A stretch of 48,607 nt of DNA, taken from NCBI GenBank assembly GCA_018398765.1, contig JAHBMJ010005686.1, positions 1-48,607 on the forward strand, given 5' to 3'. The notes beneath the pieces are model-generated. The model ran no database searches. It was not told the origin of the DNA and was given only the letters and a program-made list of their open reading frames with translations. The first letter of the stretch is position 1; the number at the start of each line of letters is the position of its first letter. This stretch comes from Chromera velia. Its lineage: Eukaryota > Sar > Chromeraceae. The position numbers and the translations under genes are program-made. Of this stretch, positions 1 through 11,229 are shown in pieces.

Positions 1-117
1 TATATTCCTGAATATATTCCTGATTATATTACTTTTGAAGTGAGTAACTAGTGAATAAATATATTCCATGATTAAACACCTTTATCATCATCATGGTGTA
101 CCAACTTTTTATATTCT

Positions 118-412
118 GTGTAAAGACTTTATTATATGGTACTTTCCATCCAGTAGCTAGAAGACTTTCAAATTCAGGGATTTTTGGACTCAAAGTGAGG
201 ATGAAGACAATTTAGAAGATTGAAGTTTGGAGACAAGGTAAGAGATATGAAAAACTTATGCAGACCTAGGGGTAATTTTCAAACAAAAAAACAAACAAAC
301 AAAAACACCCTCTGGACTATTTTTTTTTTTTTCCACAACCATGGGGAGGATGCAAAAAAACTAGGGAACCACACATTTCTTACATGAAAACAAACAAAAA
401 AAAAATAAAAAA
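118..412. repeat. Direct repeat A, copy 1
   Basis: This block is repeated with few changes at 1121-1406. Both copies share the run from the 'actttattatatggtac' motif through 'gggatttttggactcaaag' to 'gcagacctaggggtaa' and the A-rich end. No convincing reading frame is present, so it looks like a dispersed non-coding repeat. Confidence 0.85.
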
Positions 413-1056
413 GTGAAAATGACTTTTTTTTTTTAAATTATACCCCTAGATGCAGGCATACCACTAGAACTGGTGCATTGCAGCCCTATTACTCTGGCTG
501 CCGTCATCATATGCATGTTCTGTCATACTCTGGCGGTAAGGAGTATGACAGAAGCTTTATTGTCATTATAGTTGACAAGTTAATTGTCATTCAACTCTTA
601 AGAAAACTACCTCCCTGAACCTAAGTACCACTTGAAAGTTCAAGCCGCATTTTGGGATAAGCTTGAAAGTCCGCGCCGCAGGCACAGATCATTCACAGTA
701 TCTTGAAAGTCTGACTCAAAAGCCGCATATCCAAACGGTGTTTTGAATGTCTACACTGCAGTTATGGATGGTCTCTTGAAAAACGATGCCGCAGATAGAG
801 ATCATCTTGATTATATTTTTTCAAGTAGCACTTAGGTTTAGGGAAGTTAAGAAAATAATATTAGAATCTTTTAAGAAGAGGTTTGAAGTTAAAGTTTGAT
901 ATTGTGCAATTCTATTATAATCAAAGTAAATCAAAGCTCCGAGTTAACGTGTTAAGTTTATATAAGTTTGCAATCTTGCGACGTGCGAATTGAATTTTCC
1001 CAGATTTTAGATCTGTCGTCATCGAATCTGACATAAAAAAAAATCATCATTCAACA
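413..1056. repeat. Repeat B, copy 1 (interrupted by a 240-bp insertion)
   Basis: Outer parts (413-606 and 856-1056) match 3343-3778 in the same orientation. Shared landmarks are 'gatgcaggcataccacta', 'gcatgttctgtc', 'gaagctttattgtcatt', 'caaagctccgagtt' and 'tttatataagtttgcaat'. The middle (607-846) is absent from the other copy and is annotated separately as an inserted element. Confidence 0.85.
607..846. mobile_element. Short non-autonomous TIR element (MITE-like) with 9-bp TSD
   Basis: A 240-bp element bounded by the 9-bp direct duplication TTAAGAAAA at 598-606 and 847-855. The ends are imperfect inverted repeats: left CTCCCTGAACCTAAGT then ACTTGAAA; right, reverse-complemented, CTTCCCTAAACCTAAGT then ACTTGAAA. 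The uninterrupted target, with a single TTAAGAAAA, is present at 3572-3580 in the other copy of repeat B, so this is a filled/empty site pair. The interior alternates CTTGAAAG and GCCGC-type motifs and has no ORF. A 9-bp duplication is typical of Mutator-type transposons; that class assignment is inference. Confidence 0.85.
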
Positions 1057-1120
1057 CTACTGGGGGGGTTGCAGCAAGTCAGGCCCCTTACGACCATTAT
1101 AATACCGATGGTGACTGGCA

Positions 1121-1406
1121 GTGTATAAAGTCTTTATTATATGGTACTTTCCACCTAGTAGCTAGAAGACTTTCAAATTCAGGGATTTTTGGACTCAAAG
1201 TGAGGACGAAGACAATTTAAAGGATTGAAGTTTGGAGATAAGGTAAGAGATATGAAAAACTTATGCAGACCTAGGGGTAATTTTCAAATAAAAAAACAAA
1301 CAAACAAAAACACCCTCTGGACTATTTTTTTTTTTCCACAACCATGGAGGGGATACAAAAACACTAGGGAACCACATATTTCTTATATGAAAACAAAAAA
1401 AAAAAA
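1121..1406. repeat. Direct repeat A, copy 2
   Basis: Second copy of the repeat at 118-412, same orientation, about 1 kb downstream. Differences are mostly single-base transitions and A-tract length changes. The short ORFs that cross it are spurious. Confidence 0.85.
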
Positions 1407-1407
1407 C

Positions 1408-1710
1408 CGTTGTGTGCCACTGTATTGGCGTTCCATCGCGGAACCCGAATCTACGGTGGTAACAGTATATCCCGAATGAGTTCTCAAGTTTACTCTCGTG
1501 CATATGTAGAGGCCACGGCTAAATCAACCATGATAAGCAGAAAATTGATTTCTGCCCGCTCTAATAGAAGTGTATCAAAATGGTTAAAGTCACTCTGTTC
1601 TAGCTATTTGTCTAGCTGTTCGTTGTACTAACAGTCCTTAGACTCTTAATGGCCGATTCACCTCCCATCATTCATGCTAGCCACCTTTAGCTGCGCTGCT
1701 GCATATAACA
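1408..1710. repeat. Repeat C, copy 1
   Basis: About 300 bp starting 'gtgtgccactgtattggcg' and ending near 'gctgctgcatataaca'. The same unit recurs partially at 1713-1857 and fully at 3046-3342. Copies 1 and 2 lie head-to-tail and almost abut. Non-coding as far as can be seen. Confidence 0.85.
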
Positions 1711-1712
1711 TG

Positions 1713-1857
1713 GTGTTGTGTGCCACTGTATTGGCGTTCCATCGCGGAGCCTAAATCTGCGGTAGCAACGGCATGTCCCGAATGAGTCCCCAAGTTCGCG
1801 CTCGTGCATATGCGGAGGCCACGGCTAAATCAACTATGATAGGCAGAAAACTGCAGC
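1713..1857. repeat. Repeat C, copy 2 (3'-truncated)
   Basis: Matches the first half of repeat C (1408-1553) and breaks off after 'ggcagaaaactgcag'. After it, 1858-2259 is T/C-rich DNA without a recognisable gene or repeat. Confidence 0.8.
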
Positions 1858-2268
1858 TCTGACGGAGTGAAAGGAGAGGGAGTAGGGCCGCGTGTATGTC
1901 TCCAGGATTTTTTTTACTCCGTTTCTTCTTTCTCTCTCTCATGTGCATCATTTCGCTTTTTATATGCAACATTTCATTTTTTATGAGGTTTTCTTTCTGT
2001 TTTTGTGCCGCCGCGGTTGCGGGACAGAAAAGATAGGCTTTGATGTCAAGTATAGGAAGCATCCCGCGTGGGTTCTATCCTTCTCCTAGGTAACGGCTCG
2101 ATCACCGCTTAATAGAAAGCTTGACACCAGACCCTCGACTTCCCTGTTTCACTCTAAATCCACCGTTCTCATCTAAATTCACTCATGGTCCTTCTTTCTA
2201 CACTCTTCTCTATCTAATCCATCGACGACTGTCTTTGCTATCCTAGAGCACCACAAACGTCCACCTAC

Positions 2269-2863
2269 TAGGGAGGGGCACTCTGGAAGGTTATGGTAGA
2301 TTTTGAGCCCAAAATAACATAAAATATGAACAGAAACAAATTTTTGCGAGCCAGTCCGGCAACCTGGAGCTCTACTTGGTTATATTACGTTGAAATCTGA
2401 TGTTTTTGAAGTGTAAGCTACATGGTTACTTTGGGTTACCCCCTTTTTATCTTTTTCATACAAAGAGGTTACAGGTTACCCGGTTACGAGCATTTTAAGC
2501 TTAGTTACATAGGATTATTGTAACCGACCAAATTTTTAACTTTTAAAAATATTCAAAATGATGTTTAGAACATGTTTGAATGCTTCTTGAGGGAGGTTAC
2601 TTCATTTTTGAGGGGGGTCAAAAAAGGTTACGAGTTACCCGGTTACGGGGGGTTTGGGGGCAAAAAGAGTATGACACATCATTTTTCATCATTTTTGACC
2701 ATAACCTGAATTGTTTCACAATCTTGAAGCCAGTTTTGTGAGTAACCAAACGTAACTAATCGATTGGCACCACTTTTGACTGATGATTACATGTCACAGG
2801 TTGTAGGGGGGGGGGTATAGGGTCAGTAACCATGGTGTAACCGGCTGAAGTGCCCCCCCCTAA
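2269..2863. mobile_element. 595-bp TIR element with 9-bp TSD and internal GGTTACC arrays
   Basis: Flanked by the perfect 9-bp duplication TCCACCTAC at 2260-2268 and 2864-2872. Terminal inverted repeats: left TAGGGAGGGGCACT, right reverse-complemented TTAGGGGGGGGCACTT. The interior holds many GGTTAC/GTAACC motifs, including two long related clusters at 2467-2490 and 2626-2648 that contain GTTACCCGGTTACG. No ORF of useful length, so it must depend on a transposase encoded elsewhere. It shares the 9-bp duplication length with the element at 607-846 but not its sequence. Confidence 0.85.
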
Positions 2864-3045
2864 TCCACCTACGTCCACCCTCCCTCTTGCATTCATTGCA
2901 TCCCTCATTGATAATCGCATCGGATTCCATCGTGCCTCAGAGTCTTTTTATGCTTCGATCATGCTTATCCCATCATCATTCACTCACTCATAAACTCGTC
3001 TATTTTGTGTATCTGTAAATAAAGAAGAGAAAAAAAGGTAGTCGG

Positions 3046-3342
3046 CCGTGTTGTATACCGCTGTATTGGCGTTCCGTCGCAGAGTCCGAATCTACGGTGG
3101 CAATGGCATATCCCGAATGAGTCTCCAAGTTTGCGCTCGTATATATGTGGGGGCTATGGCTAAAGCAACCGTGATAGGTGGAAAATTGATTTCTGCCCAC
3201 TCTAATAGAAGTGTATCCAAATAGTTGAAGTCACTGTCTTCTAGCTGTTCATTGTACTGACAGTTCTTGGACTCTTAACGGCCGATTCACTTCCCATCAT
3301 TTACGCTAGCCACCTTCAGCTGCACTGCTGCATTTAACAAAA
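3046..3342. repeat. Repeat C, copy 3
   Basis: Third copy of the roughly 300-bp unit at 1408-1710, same orientation, diverged mainly by transitions. It directly precedes repeat B copy 2, just as copies 1 and 2 follow repeat A, so these families are nested or concatenated. Confidence 0.8.
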
Positions 3343-3778
3343 ACAAAAAACAAAAAAGTGAAAATATTTTTTTTTTTTTGAAAATTATATCTTTAGATGC
3401 AGGCATACCACTAGAACTGGCGTATTGCAGCCCTATTAGTCTCGCTGCTGCTAGCGCTGCCGGGCAGCTGCCCTCACCACATGCATGTTCTGTCGTACTC
3501 TGGCGGTAGGGAGTATGAGAGAAGCTTTATTGTCATTGTAGTTGCATGATAAGTTAATTATCATTCAACTCTTAAGAAAACAATACGAGAATCTCTTAAG
3601 AAGAAGTTCAAAGTTAAAGTTTGATATTGTATAATTTTGTTAATCAAAGTAATTTTTAAAATCAAAGCTCCGAGTTGACGTGCTAAGTTTATATAAGTTT
3701 GCAATCTCGCGATACGCGAATTCCAAGATTTTGGATCTGTCATCATCGGATCTGACATAAAAAAAAATTATTATTCAC
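3343..3778. repeat. Repeat B, copy 2 (empty-site copy)
   Basis: Matches 413-606 plus 856-1056 without the 240-bp insertion. The unduplicated target TTAAGAAAA lies at 3572-3580. Confidence 0.85.
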
Positions 3779-4036
3779 CACTACTGATGATGATGATGAT
3801 GATGATTGAGGGTTAAATCCTAGATTTAGCGATACCAAATCCTAAGCCACTAGCAAGGCTTTGAGGACAACCCAGAGTACACATTCATGGGGGGAAGGGA
3901 TGAGGAAGCCTGCATGCCAATCGGATCGATTCACCTCAATTTGCCTTATCAACAGAATGGACCTTCTTGAGACAGTCGGCTATAGCTTTGGAACCGCTTT
4001 TAGGCAGGATTGTGCACAATAGCAACACCATATCCT

Positions 4037-4618
4037 TCATTGAATCATTTTCTTCTCATTATCAGAAGTGCCCCTCCTGGTTGCACCTGCAACGTGTTGT
4101 GCGATCTGTATTCTTATGTCAATGGGCGCTTTCTGCTTCGCAATTTCGTACAGTTCTTTCAGCCTGTTCCGTTCCCTTTCTGTATCCTCACATTCCGTCA
4201 GGACATGAACCTCATCTTTGATCACACGCGAGGGAGACAAACATTTATCGCACAGCCGTTCCGGTTGGGTTCTATCTATATCTCCCCCTGTGAGAGCCCT
4301 GAAAAGCGTACGGAAGCCTGCGGAGGACTGCAACAGACTTTTTGGCAGAGGTTCAATACTGCACTCTATCATTTCACTTCTCAGACGCCATTTCCTTTCA
4401 CTCAGAAGGTGCATGGCCAAACGCTGTCTGGTCGGATTCTCTAATTGGAAAGGCGAGAGATTTGCAAGGCAGGGGAAAATTCCGTCTCTGTCTCTAACGT
4501 TTCTAGTTTCTTTTTTTAACCAGACGGACAGCCAGGCACCCTCTACGATCTTTTTTGCCGCCCTTTTCCTTCTGCCCTTGCCCTTCCTTTTAAACTTGTC
4601 CCCCACCGTGTTTGGCAA
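4037..4618 (-). pseudogene. LINE ORF2 C-terminal zinc-knuckle region
   Basis: A 193-codon open frame, basic at its N end, with a C-x2-C ... H-x4-C cluster (LCDKCLS ... VHVLTECED). This is the usual C-terminal knuckle of LINE ORF2 proteins that lack RNase H. It lies downstream of the RT fragments on the same strand and frame breaks separate it from them. Confidence 0.7.
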
Positions 4619-5260
4619 TGGAGGCTACAAAAGGAAGCAATCTAATGGAACGGCCGGCCATTTTACTGTCTTAACGAAGGGTTCACACAAGCCAGCCAAG
4701 CACTCATTCCACACTGCCCAGGGTAGAGCATGGTCGATCGATTTGATGCATTAGATGGAGCCCCCACTCAACTTACCAAGTAGAGAACTGAATGGCTTGA
4801 GAGAGAGAGAGAGAAGGGAAGGTGAAACAAACTTTAAGGAGTGATGGGAGAGACTAAAACAACATCGAACAAAACATAACTGTAATGCACCGAGGCAGGC
4901 AATATCTGTCTTTCTCAGTCCATACAGCGTAACTGGCAGCTAGAAGGCCTTGAAAAAAAGAATTTTAGAAAAGGGAGAAACAAAGCCCAGAGAAGAAAGA
5001 GTACTAAACACAGCCCCCAATGCCTTCTCTACCATCTCAATGCGGGCTTTGACTGTCTTGCTAAGGTCCCCGCCCTCAAAAACCCAGTTGCCTAAATACT
5101 TATATTTACTCACCGCTTCCACTGGTCTGCCTTCATAAAGAAAAGGGGTCTGGGGCACTAGGTCGGGGTAGGGGGAGGAGAGATGCATAACTTTTATCTT
5201 CTTTAAATTCACCTTCAGACCATGCTCCTTACAATAGTCTTCGAGGCGAGACAGGCATTT

Positions 5261-6039
5261 CTACAAGTTTGAAGCACTGTGAGCAAACAGAACAAGGTCG
5301 TCAGCATATCCAATACTTTTGATTAAAACATCAGACAGTCTAACAGGAGTCTCTCTATCAGTACCTCCAGCCAAGCTTTGATTCCTGTTTTTATTATTGG
5401 AGCTGACAGACTTATGCAGATTGTTGATGAAAAGAAGAAAGAAGAACAGAGAGAGAGGTCCCCCTGGATCACCTTGTTTTACTCCTCTGCCTTTTGAGAA
5501 GCATTCTGTTGCCCTATCTACCCGAGCCTTCACCTGACTATACATCGAATGAATCATCCAAATATCGGCTCAGCTTACTCCTTCCTCCCTGAGCCTCTTT
5601 AACATTTTAACCCGAGGAACTGTATTAAACGCCTTGTTGAAATTAACAAACGCGGCAATCAGAGGGCTCTTCTTCTTTTTGGAGCTGAGAATTAACAAAG
5701 ACAGAGCAGCGAAGGCCTCCTTTGTCCCTACCCCCTGTCTGAAACCAAGCTGCCTTTCGTTAATTTTCACTTCCTTCCTGATTTTTAAATGCATCAATAA
5801 AGCAAAAATCTTACCCAGAAGCCCCACAATGTGGATCGGGTGCCATTCGTTACAGTCGAGACTCGGTGGGCCCTTGGGGACGGCCAAAAAGAAAAAAGGT
5901 GAAACAAATTAAAAAAGACAAAGAGCAGCAAGCAGGAGAGAGGAGAAAAACCAAAACATAACAAGAAGTGACAGGGGCTAACCCCATCCAAACCCAATGC
6001 CTTCTTTGGGTCAATTCCTTTCAGCGTTTCCTCAATCAT
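5261..6039 (-). pseudogene. Reverse transcriptase domain of the LINE (broken)
   Basis: Three minus-strand fragments in different frames cover RT motifs 0 to 5. 5794-6039 has the PKKALGLDGVS block, 5570-5887 has RQLGFRQGVGTKEAF and the motif-A region, and 5261-5557 has GVKQGDPGGPLS and IGYADDLVLFA. The YADD catalytic aspartates are retained. The motif-A aspartate appears to be lost: the segment reads AAFVNFNKAFNTV where DfxKAFDxV is expected. With the frameshifts, the copy is dead. Confidence 0.8.
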
Positions 6040-6871
6040 GTGTAGAGAGAAGGCGGGCTGAGAAGGAGGGGGGAAGACCAGACCAACAGGTGCAGGTAAA
6101 AGACCAGAACCGTCGAAGACCCCTGCCCAGAACTGAGTGAAAGAAGATATAGCGGGTTTATTATCCCCTCCCCTCTGTGTTTTGAATTTTCTGTTCTATT
6201 ATCAAACTTTTGAGGGGTTAACTGCTGCTTCTCTAGCTAGTTTCTCTGCTGTCTGTTACTCAAGCTTATTTCTTTTTGCTGTAAACAGTCGAGCTCTTTC
6301 CCTTCTCAGTTTGACACATTCTTTTCGTAGAGGGTGGGAAGGGTTCGGGACATGTCTTGCCTTTTCGTCTGCCTCCTTCACCTTCAAATATATCAGGCGG
6401 CATTGTGGGTCCCACCAAGCCTGACGGGTGCTCTGCTTTCTCCTAGATTGTCTTCTCTTCTTGGATGCCTTTCCCCCGTCTACCACTGCACCCAATTTGC
6501 TGTCTGCCAGCCTTTCTTCCCAGAAAAGACCCAACTGTTCCAATTACTCAAGATAAGAAGCCTTGCTGAGAGAGTTCGGGGGGGGAGTGGTTGTAGGGGA
6601 GGGGGTGGTAGGTCAGGGGGAGGTGGGATAGGGGGAACAACTTGACCTCCCTCATGCAGTTCGTTTACCCCTCTGTCGAACAGGCTGAGAAAAACCGTCT
6701 CTATCAAACGGAGGAGTTACAGCAATTCAAGCCCTTTACGACCATTATAACGACGATGGTGACTGGGAGTAAATACTAAATGATTAAATAGGGAGAGAAA
6801 GCTAAGAAAACAAACGCATGGGGAGTGTTTTTTTGCTAGTGCCGGGGCTATATTACTGCTGCGCAGGCACC

Positions 6872-6960
6872 GATAAAAGAGAATAACCAAATGATAGTCA
6901 AATGGAATGCAGAGCTAGATCTCCATGATGGTAGAACTACTTCATGAAATAATCTATCCA
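6872..6960. repeat. Direct repeat D, copy 1
   Basis: About 90 bp ('taaaagagaat' ... 'gcagagctagatctccatga' ... 'ctacttcatgaaat') repeated at 7664-7750. The two copies bracket roughly 700 bp and could be solo remnants or ends of an old element. Confidence 0.8.
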
Positions 6961-7099
6961 TCTCAGCGGAGCATCCTTGTATCCCCCCTCACGCCGGTGT
7001 GTATACGGATGGACGTTGACTGGGAGAAGACGCGGAAACGGCCAAACAAAGATGGAAGAATCCCTCTCCAATCCTCCCCCCCAAAGAGGTGCTTCCGAA

Positions 7100-7320
7100 A
7101 CCTTGCCTCCTCAATGATCTGGCAAGCAGACAAGCAAATTCTAGTAGCGATGGTGTGGCACTCCCAGTTCTTGGTGGCCCCCAAAGCAGGTGCGAGCAGA
7201 TGGTACACTGACGGCTCAGTGCAGTCTTAGCAGCAACTGGTGGCAGCTGGTGGATGGGTAGCTCATGGTGAAGTGGCGGCGATCATGCTGCTAGAGATCC
7301 TTGGACACTTGTTCAAGCTT
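7100..7320 (+). pseudogene. Possible RNase H relic
   Basis: Lying between the two D repeats, the plus strand encodes WYTDGSVQS at about 7201-7227 followed by a stop. TDGS is the first catalytic block of retroelement RNase H domains. The other catalytic blocks cannot be found in frame, so this is at best a short relic of a different retroelement from the minus-strand LINE. Confidence 0.25.
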
Positions 7321-7663
7321 GTTGAGGTGGTTAGAGATGAAGGTCCGAAGAGCATGAGGGGAGATTGGGGACTCCATGCGTCCATAATGGTGTCGTCCGC
7401 AAGCAAAGTCTACAAGTGTAACACGGCATCTCCCAGTGAAAACCTGCTGTCGGAGCGACTGCAGATCCATCCGATCTCCACTTCTGCTACAAGAAAAAGA
7501 AATAGCTACCAAAACATTCCGCTATTCCAATTCTCACTGGAACAGGCGGCTTCCAATTTGTAGAAGAGTGGAGGAAAAGACTGTTGGAGAAAGATACGGA
7601 GATGGAAGTGATCATTGCGGTCATTGACTGACCGAAACAGGATACAACAGAGCGCTGTCAACC

Positions 7664-7750
7664 GTAAAAGAGAATGACCAAATGATGGTCATCGGGAATG
7701 CAGAGCTAGATCTCCATGATAGTGGAACTACTTCATGAAATAGTTTGTCC
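7664..7750. repeat. Direct repeat D, copy 2
   Basis: Second copy of 6872-6960, same orientation, about 90% identical by eye. From 7751 to 8597 I see no gene. A TGCATGCA palindrome at 8277-8284, 314 bp upstream of the next start codon, is the only regulatory candidate. Confidence 0.8.
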
Positions 7751-8597
7751 AAGGCAGAGTAGAATGAATAGCCGAAAGGCGTTCGATCAGTTAGTGCTGC
7801 ACGAGGTAGATCGATCTGAACTAGCTAGTGCTGAATGCGCGCGGCACAAATCGTACAAAATCGAATGCGCACGCGGCAATCCTATCCCGGCCAGCACGGC
7901 GCTTCGGCACTGCGCGGTATGGCCTGTACGCTCAGCCCGCTGGGTCCAGAAGTAAGCATGGATACGCGGTAGGCTGGTACCCTATACTTCAACTCCGATC
8001 GAGGGACACTGGCGGCGATTGAGAGTAAATGGATCGAGAGCCTAAAGTTTAAAACTAAACTTCTAGTTTGAACCGAATTCATTTAAAATCTATTAATCTA
8101 AAAGAAAAAATAAAATAGGTAAAAGACTACGCTAAAATTTATTTCAAAAAAAAAAAATCCCCTTAAAGTTGTGATGAATTTGTCTCTTGCCGCGACGTCG
8201 GTTTCGAAAACATGTTTGAATTTGTTGTTCGGGACCGCGTGCCAGGCGTAGACGGCAGCATTCTGCGGACGGGATCTGCATGCATACGGAGGAGGCTTGT
8301 TTATGGTTGTCCAAAATTTGTCCAACTCTTGGAATCTCTTGGAGCGCGCATCTTGGAGCCATCAGCAAACCGTCTCTCCTCACGTCTTCTGCTTTGCTGG
8401 GTTGCGCCTGTTCTTGTCGGGCTGATGTTTTCTTCCCCGCTCTTGCGACACGTCTGCCCTTGCATGGTTTCGCAATCACAACCAAAATCAGAACGAGGAA
8501 AGTAAGGCTGATACTGTGAATCGTGCGTTAGATCATCCGCAAGTTCCAGTCTCCTTCGTTCTTCTCTTGATCACCTTACTGGCTTGATTTTGTCGCC

Positions 8598-11149
8598 ATG
8601 CCTCGACTGCCCATTGCACAGGTAGCGAACGCTGACGAAGCGGAGCACCTTCAGTGTGCCATCTGCTTCGAGATACCTGAAGACCCCCGGGTTGTCACTT
8701 GTCGTTCCATGCACATGTTCTGCAACAAGTGCATCAAACCCTGGGCGAAGCAAAAGCAGCAGAAGTCGTGTCCCTGCTGCCGGGGGACTTTTAGTGAAAT
8801 CAGAGATCCCCCCCTTGCCTTGAAGAACACCCTTCAGAAGACAAAGTACCAGTGCCAGCACAAAGGAGACGGCTGCAAGTTTGTGGGGACAGTGGAGGAA
8901 GTGGTCGAACACCAGAAGACGTGCCCTGAGGCCCCTGTAACGTGCGAAGTTCCAAATTGCGACAAGACGCTGAAGAGAAAGGCCATGGAGTCTCATAAGT
9001 CGAACAAGACACAGAAGCAGAGACACGAACGGTTGAATAAAGAGGAAATCGACAGACTGAAGGCGGAACCTGGCAAGGGTGGGTCAAACAGAGCTTTGTC
9101 ATGACTGTCGTCTCATGCAGGGATTGTTTGTGCATTTCTGTCTTCCCGTAGTTCTGGCGTACCAGATGGTGCCAACTCTCCTGTCTCATGCACTCTGTCT
9201 GCAGATTCCCTTCTGACGGTGATTCGTTTCCCCAACTTCGAAAGCAGAATGGGCACGCTGAGGAAAGGGAGCCGTCTCCAGAGTTGCGATGTGGTCTTTC
9301 AGGTCGGCGCTTCCTTCCTTCCTTCCTTCCTTCCTTCCTTTCTTCCTTCCTCTCCTCCCTTCTTTTCTTCTTTCCTTCCTTCCTTGCTTCCTTCCTTTCT
9401 TCCTTCCTAAAACCCTCTTTTCCTTCCTTCCTTCCTTCCTTCCTTTCTTCCTTCCTAAAACCCTCTTTTCCTTCCTTCCTTCCTTTCTTCCTTCCTAAAA
9501 CCCTCTTTTCCTTCCTTCCTTCCTTCCTTTCTTCCTTCCTAAAACCCTCTTTTCCTTCCTTCCTTCCTTCCTTCCTTCCTTTCTTCTTTCCTTCCTTCCT
9601 TCACTCACTCACTCACTGCTCGCTCACTGACTCATTCACTCACTCACTTTATTCATTCATTCATTCATTCATTCAGTCAGTCAGTCAGTCAGTCAGTCAG
9701 TCAGTCATCTGTTCCTTTCGCACAGAGAAACTGCGGCAGGGAGTGGCGGACGCCCTCGTGCAAGATCTTAAGAGCGTTTAGCAAAGCCGTTCCAAAGATA
9801 GCGTCCCGGTTCAGTCGATCCGTCCTGCATCTTTCTTTCCCTTTCCTTTCTTGTGGAGACTGCATGCAGGGAGAGCGCTTTTGCATCGAGCTGATACCCA
9901 AAGGGAGAGAGCGGAAAGAGGCGTCGCTGTGGATGTACAATACAGGGGGGCTCTCGGGCAAGCTGTCCGTAACCGTGGCTGTCGGTGTTGTAGGGGGCTC
10001 TACGGAGGTGACGCAAAACCATGTTTGGGAAAGAAAGCCCGAAGACATTGTGTGGGACGCGCGTGGTTGGCAGAGTTTCTGTACAACGGAGGAGCTTATC
10101 TCTGCTGCACGAACAACCGAGGACGGGGCACTGGAACTGCGTCTTCGCCTGTCTGGACCCTCAAAACCTGTACTCGATGTGACTGAGGAAGCCATGCGCG
10201 AAGTCGGAGAAGGTGAGCACGCACACAATTCAGCGCTCATGAGCCCGGTGAGGATAAATAAGCATGGTTGTTTTGTTGGTCCATCCTGGCTTGCAACCTT
10301 TTGGTCTTTCTTGGCCTTTCATTCTGGGCTCATTTTCTTCCTTTCCTTCTTACGTTTCTTCGTTTCTTTTTCGTCCCCCTCCTCTTTCCTTTCTTTCCCC
10401 TCCTCTTTCCTTTCTCCCCCTCCTCCTTCCTGTATTCCCCAGACTGGTGCTCTTCCTTTCTGTCCAGGGTTTCTGTTCTAAGATGTTCCTCGCGTTCCTG
10501 CTGACCCTTCCCTGAACATCAGAAAAAAAAACAAAAGTACACCCGTGACGCACCCCGTGCGTGGCCTGTTGTCGAAAAGAGACCCTTACCCTCTCAGATG
10601 TCTTTTTTCTTTGTCTGGGTCAATTTCAGGTTGAGGAACAGAAGATCGATAGCTTAGTTCTCTTTCTTTGTGTTGGCCTCTGCATGCATGTGCTGCCTCG
10701 CATGTTTGGATCAATACTCAGGAGTCCCTCCTGCCTGAGCGTATTGCTGGGGCTAGATTGACAGCCCACTGGTCTTCTTTCGACTAGAGCAAAGCTACTC
10801 ACTCCATTCCGCTGTGCATGCATTGACTTTGAATGCCACCACTGCGCGTTTTCAACTTCAGCTCCGTCTTCACTTATGCCCTCACTTCTCCGCCCTTCAC
10901 TCTAGTCCAATTGTCTGCCGCATGTGCCTCCTCTGCATGCGGTTTCCTTCTCTTCTTGTGCAGACAGTCTGGGTGTGAAGGTGACCTTCTCCAAATTCGC
11001 TGCGCGGGCGCTTGACTGTCCCCGAAGAATGCCATTCGAGAGCGACGCGTTCCTTTTTCGGGTCAGCAGAGGCTCCACCAGGCGATCATCTTTTCTGCGG
11101 GATTCTGTGAGCTTGATGCTCTGTGTGTGTGTGTGTGTGTGTGTGTGAG

Positions 11150-11229
<80 letters not shown>

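Larger units (their letters stand above)
3781..6707 (-). mobile_element. Degenerate non-LTR (LINE-type) retrotransposon
   Basis: Read on the minus strand from 6707 to about 3781. Broken frames give, in order: a Pro-rich and basic linker (6256-6707), the RT fingers motif KALGLDGVS (near 5990), the palm with RQLGFRQG, GVKQGDPGGPLS and the catalytic YADD (5261-5887), the KYLG thumb motif (near 5100) and a C-terminal C-x2-C...H-x4-C zinc knuckle (4037-4618). The downstream end is an (ATC)n tract, seen as 'gatgatgatgatgatgat' on the plus strand at 3785-3804, a common LINE 3' tail. No endonuclease domain is seen, so the copy is 5'-truncated as well as frameshifted. Confidence 0.85.

Noticed and set aside
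4950..5138. Plus-strand ORFs across 3967-6645
   Set aside because: Shadows of the minus-strand retrotransposon; no conserved motifs on the plus strand.
7910..7990. 5S rRNA or 5S-derived SINE ('agaagtaagcatgg ... ggctggtaccc'); a similar A-box-like string at 28188-28205
   Set aside because: Only the A-box-like string matches; box C, the terminal stem and the length do not. Too weak to call.
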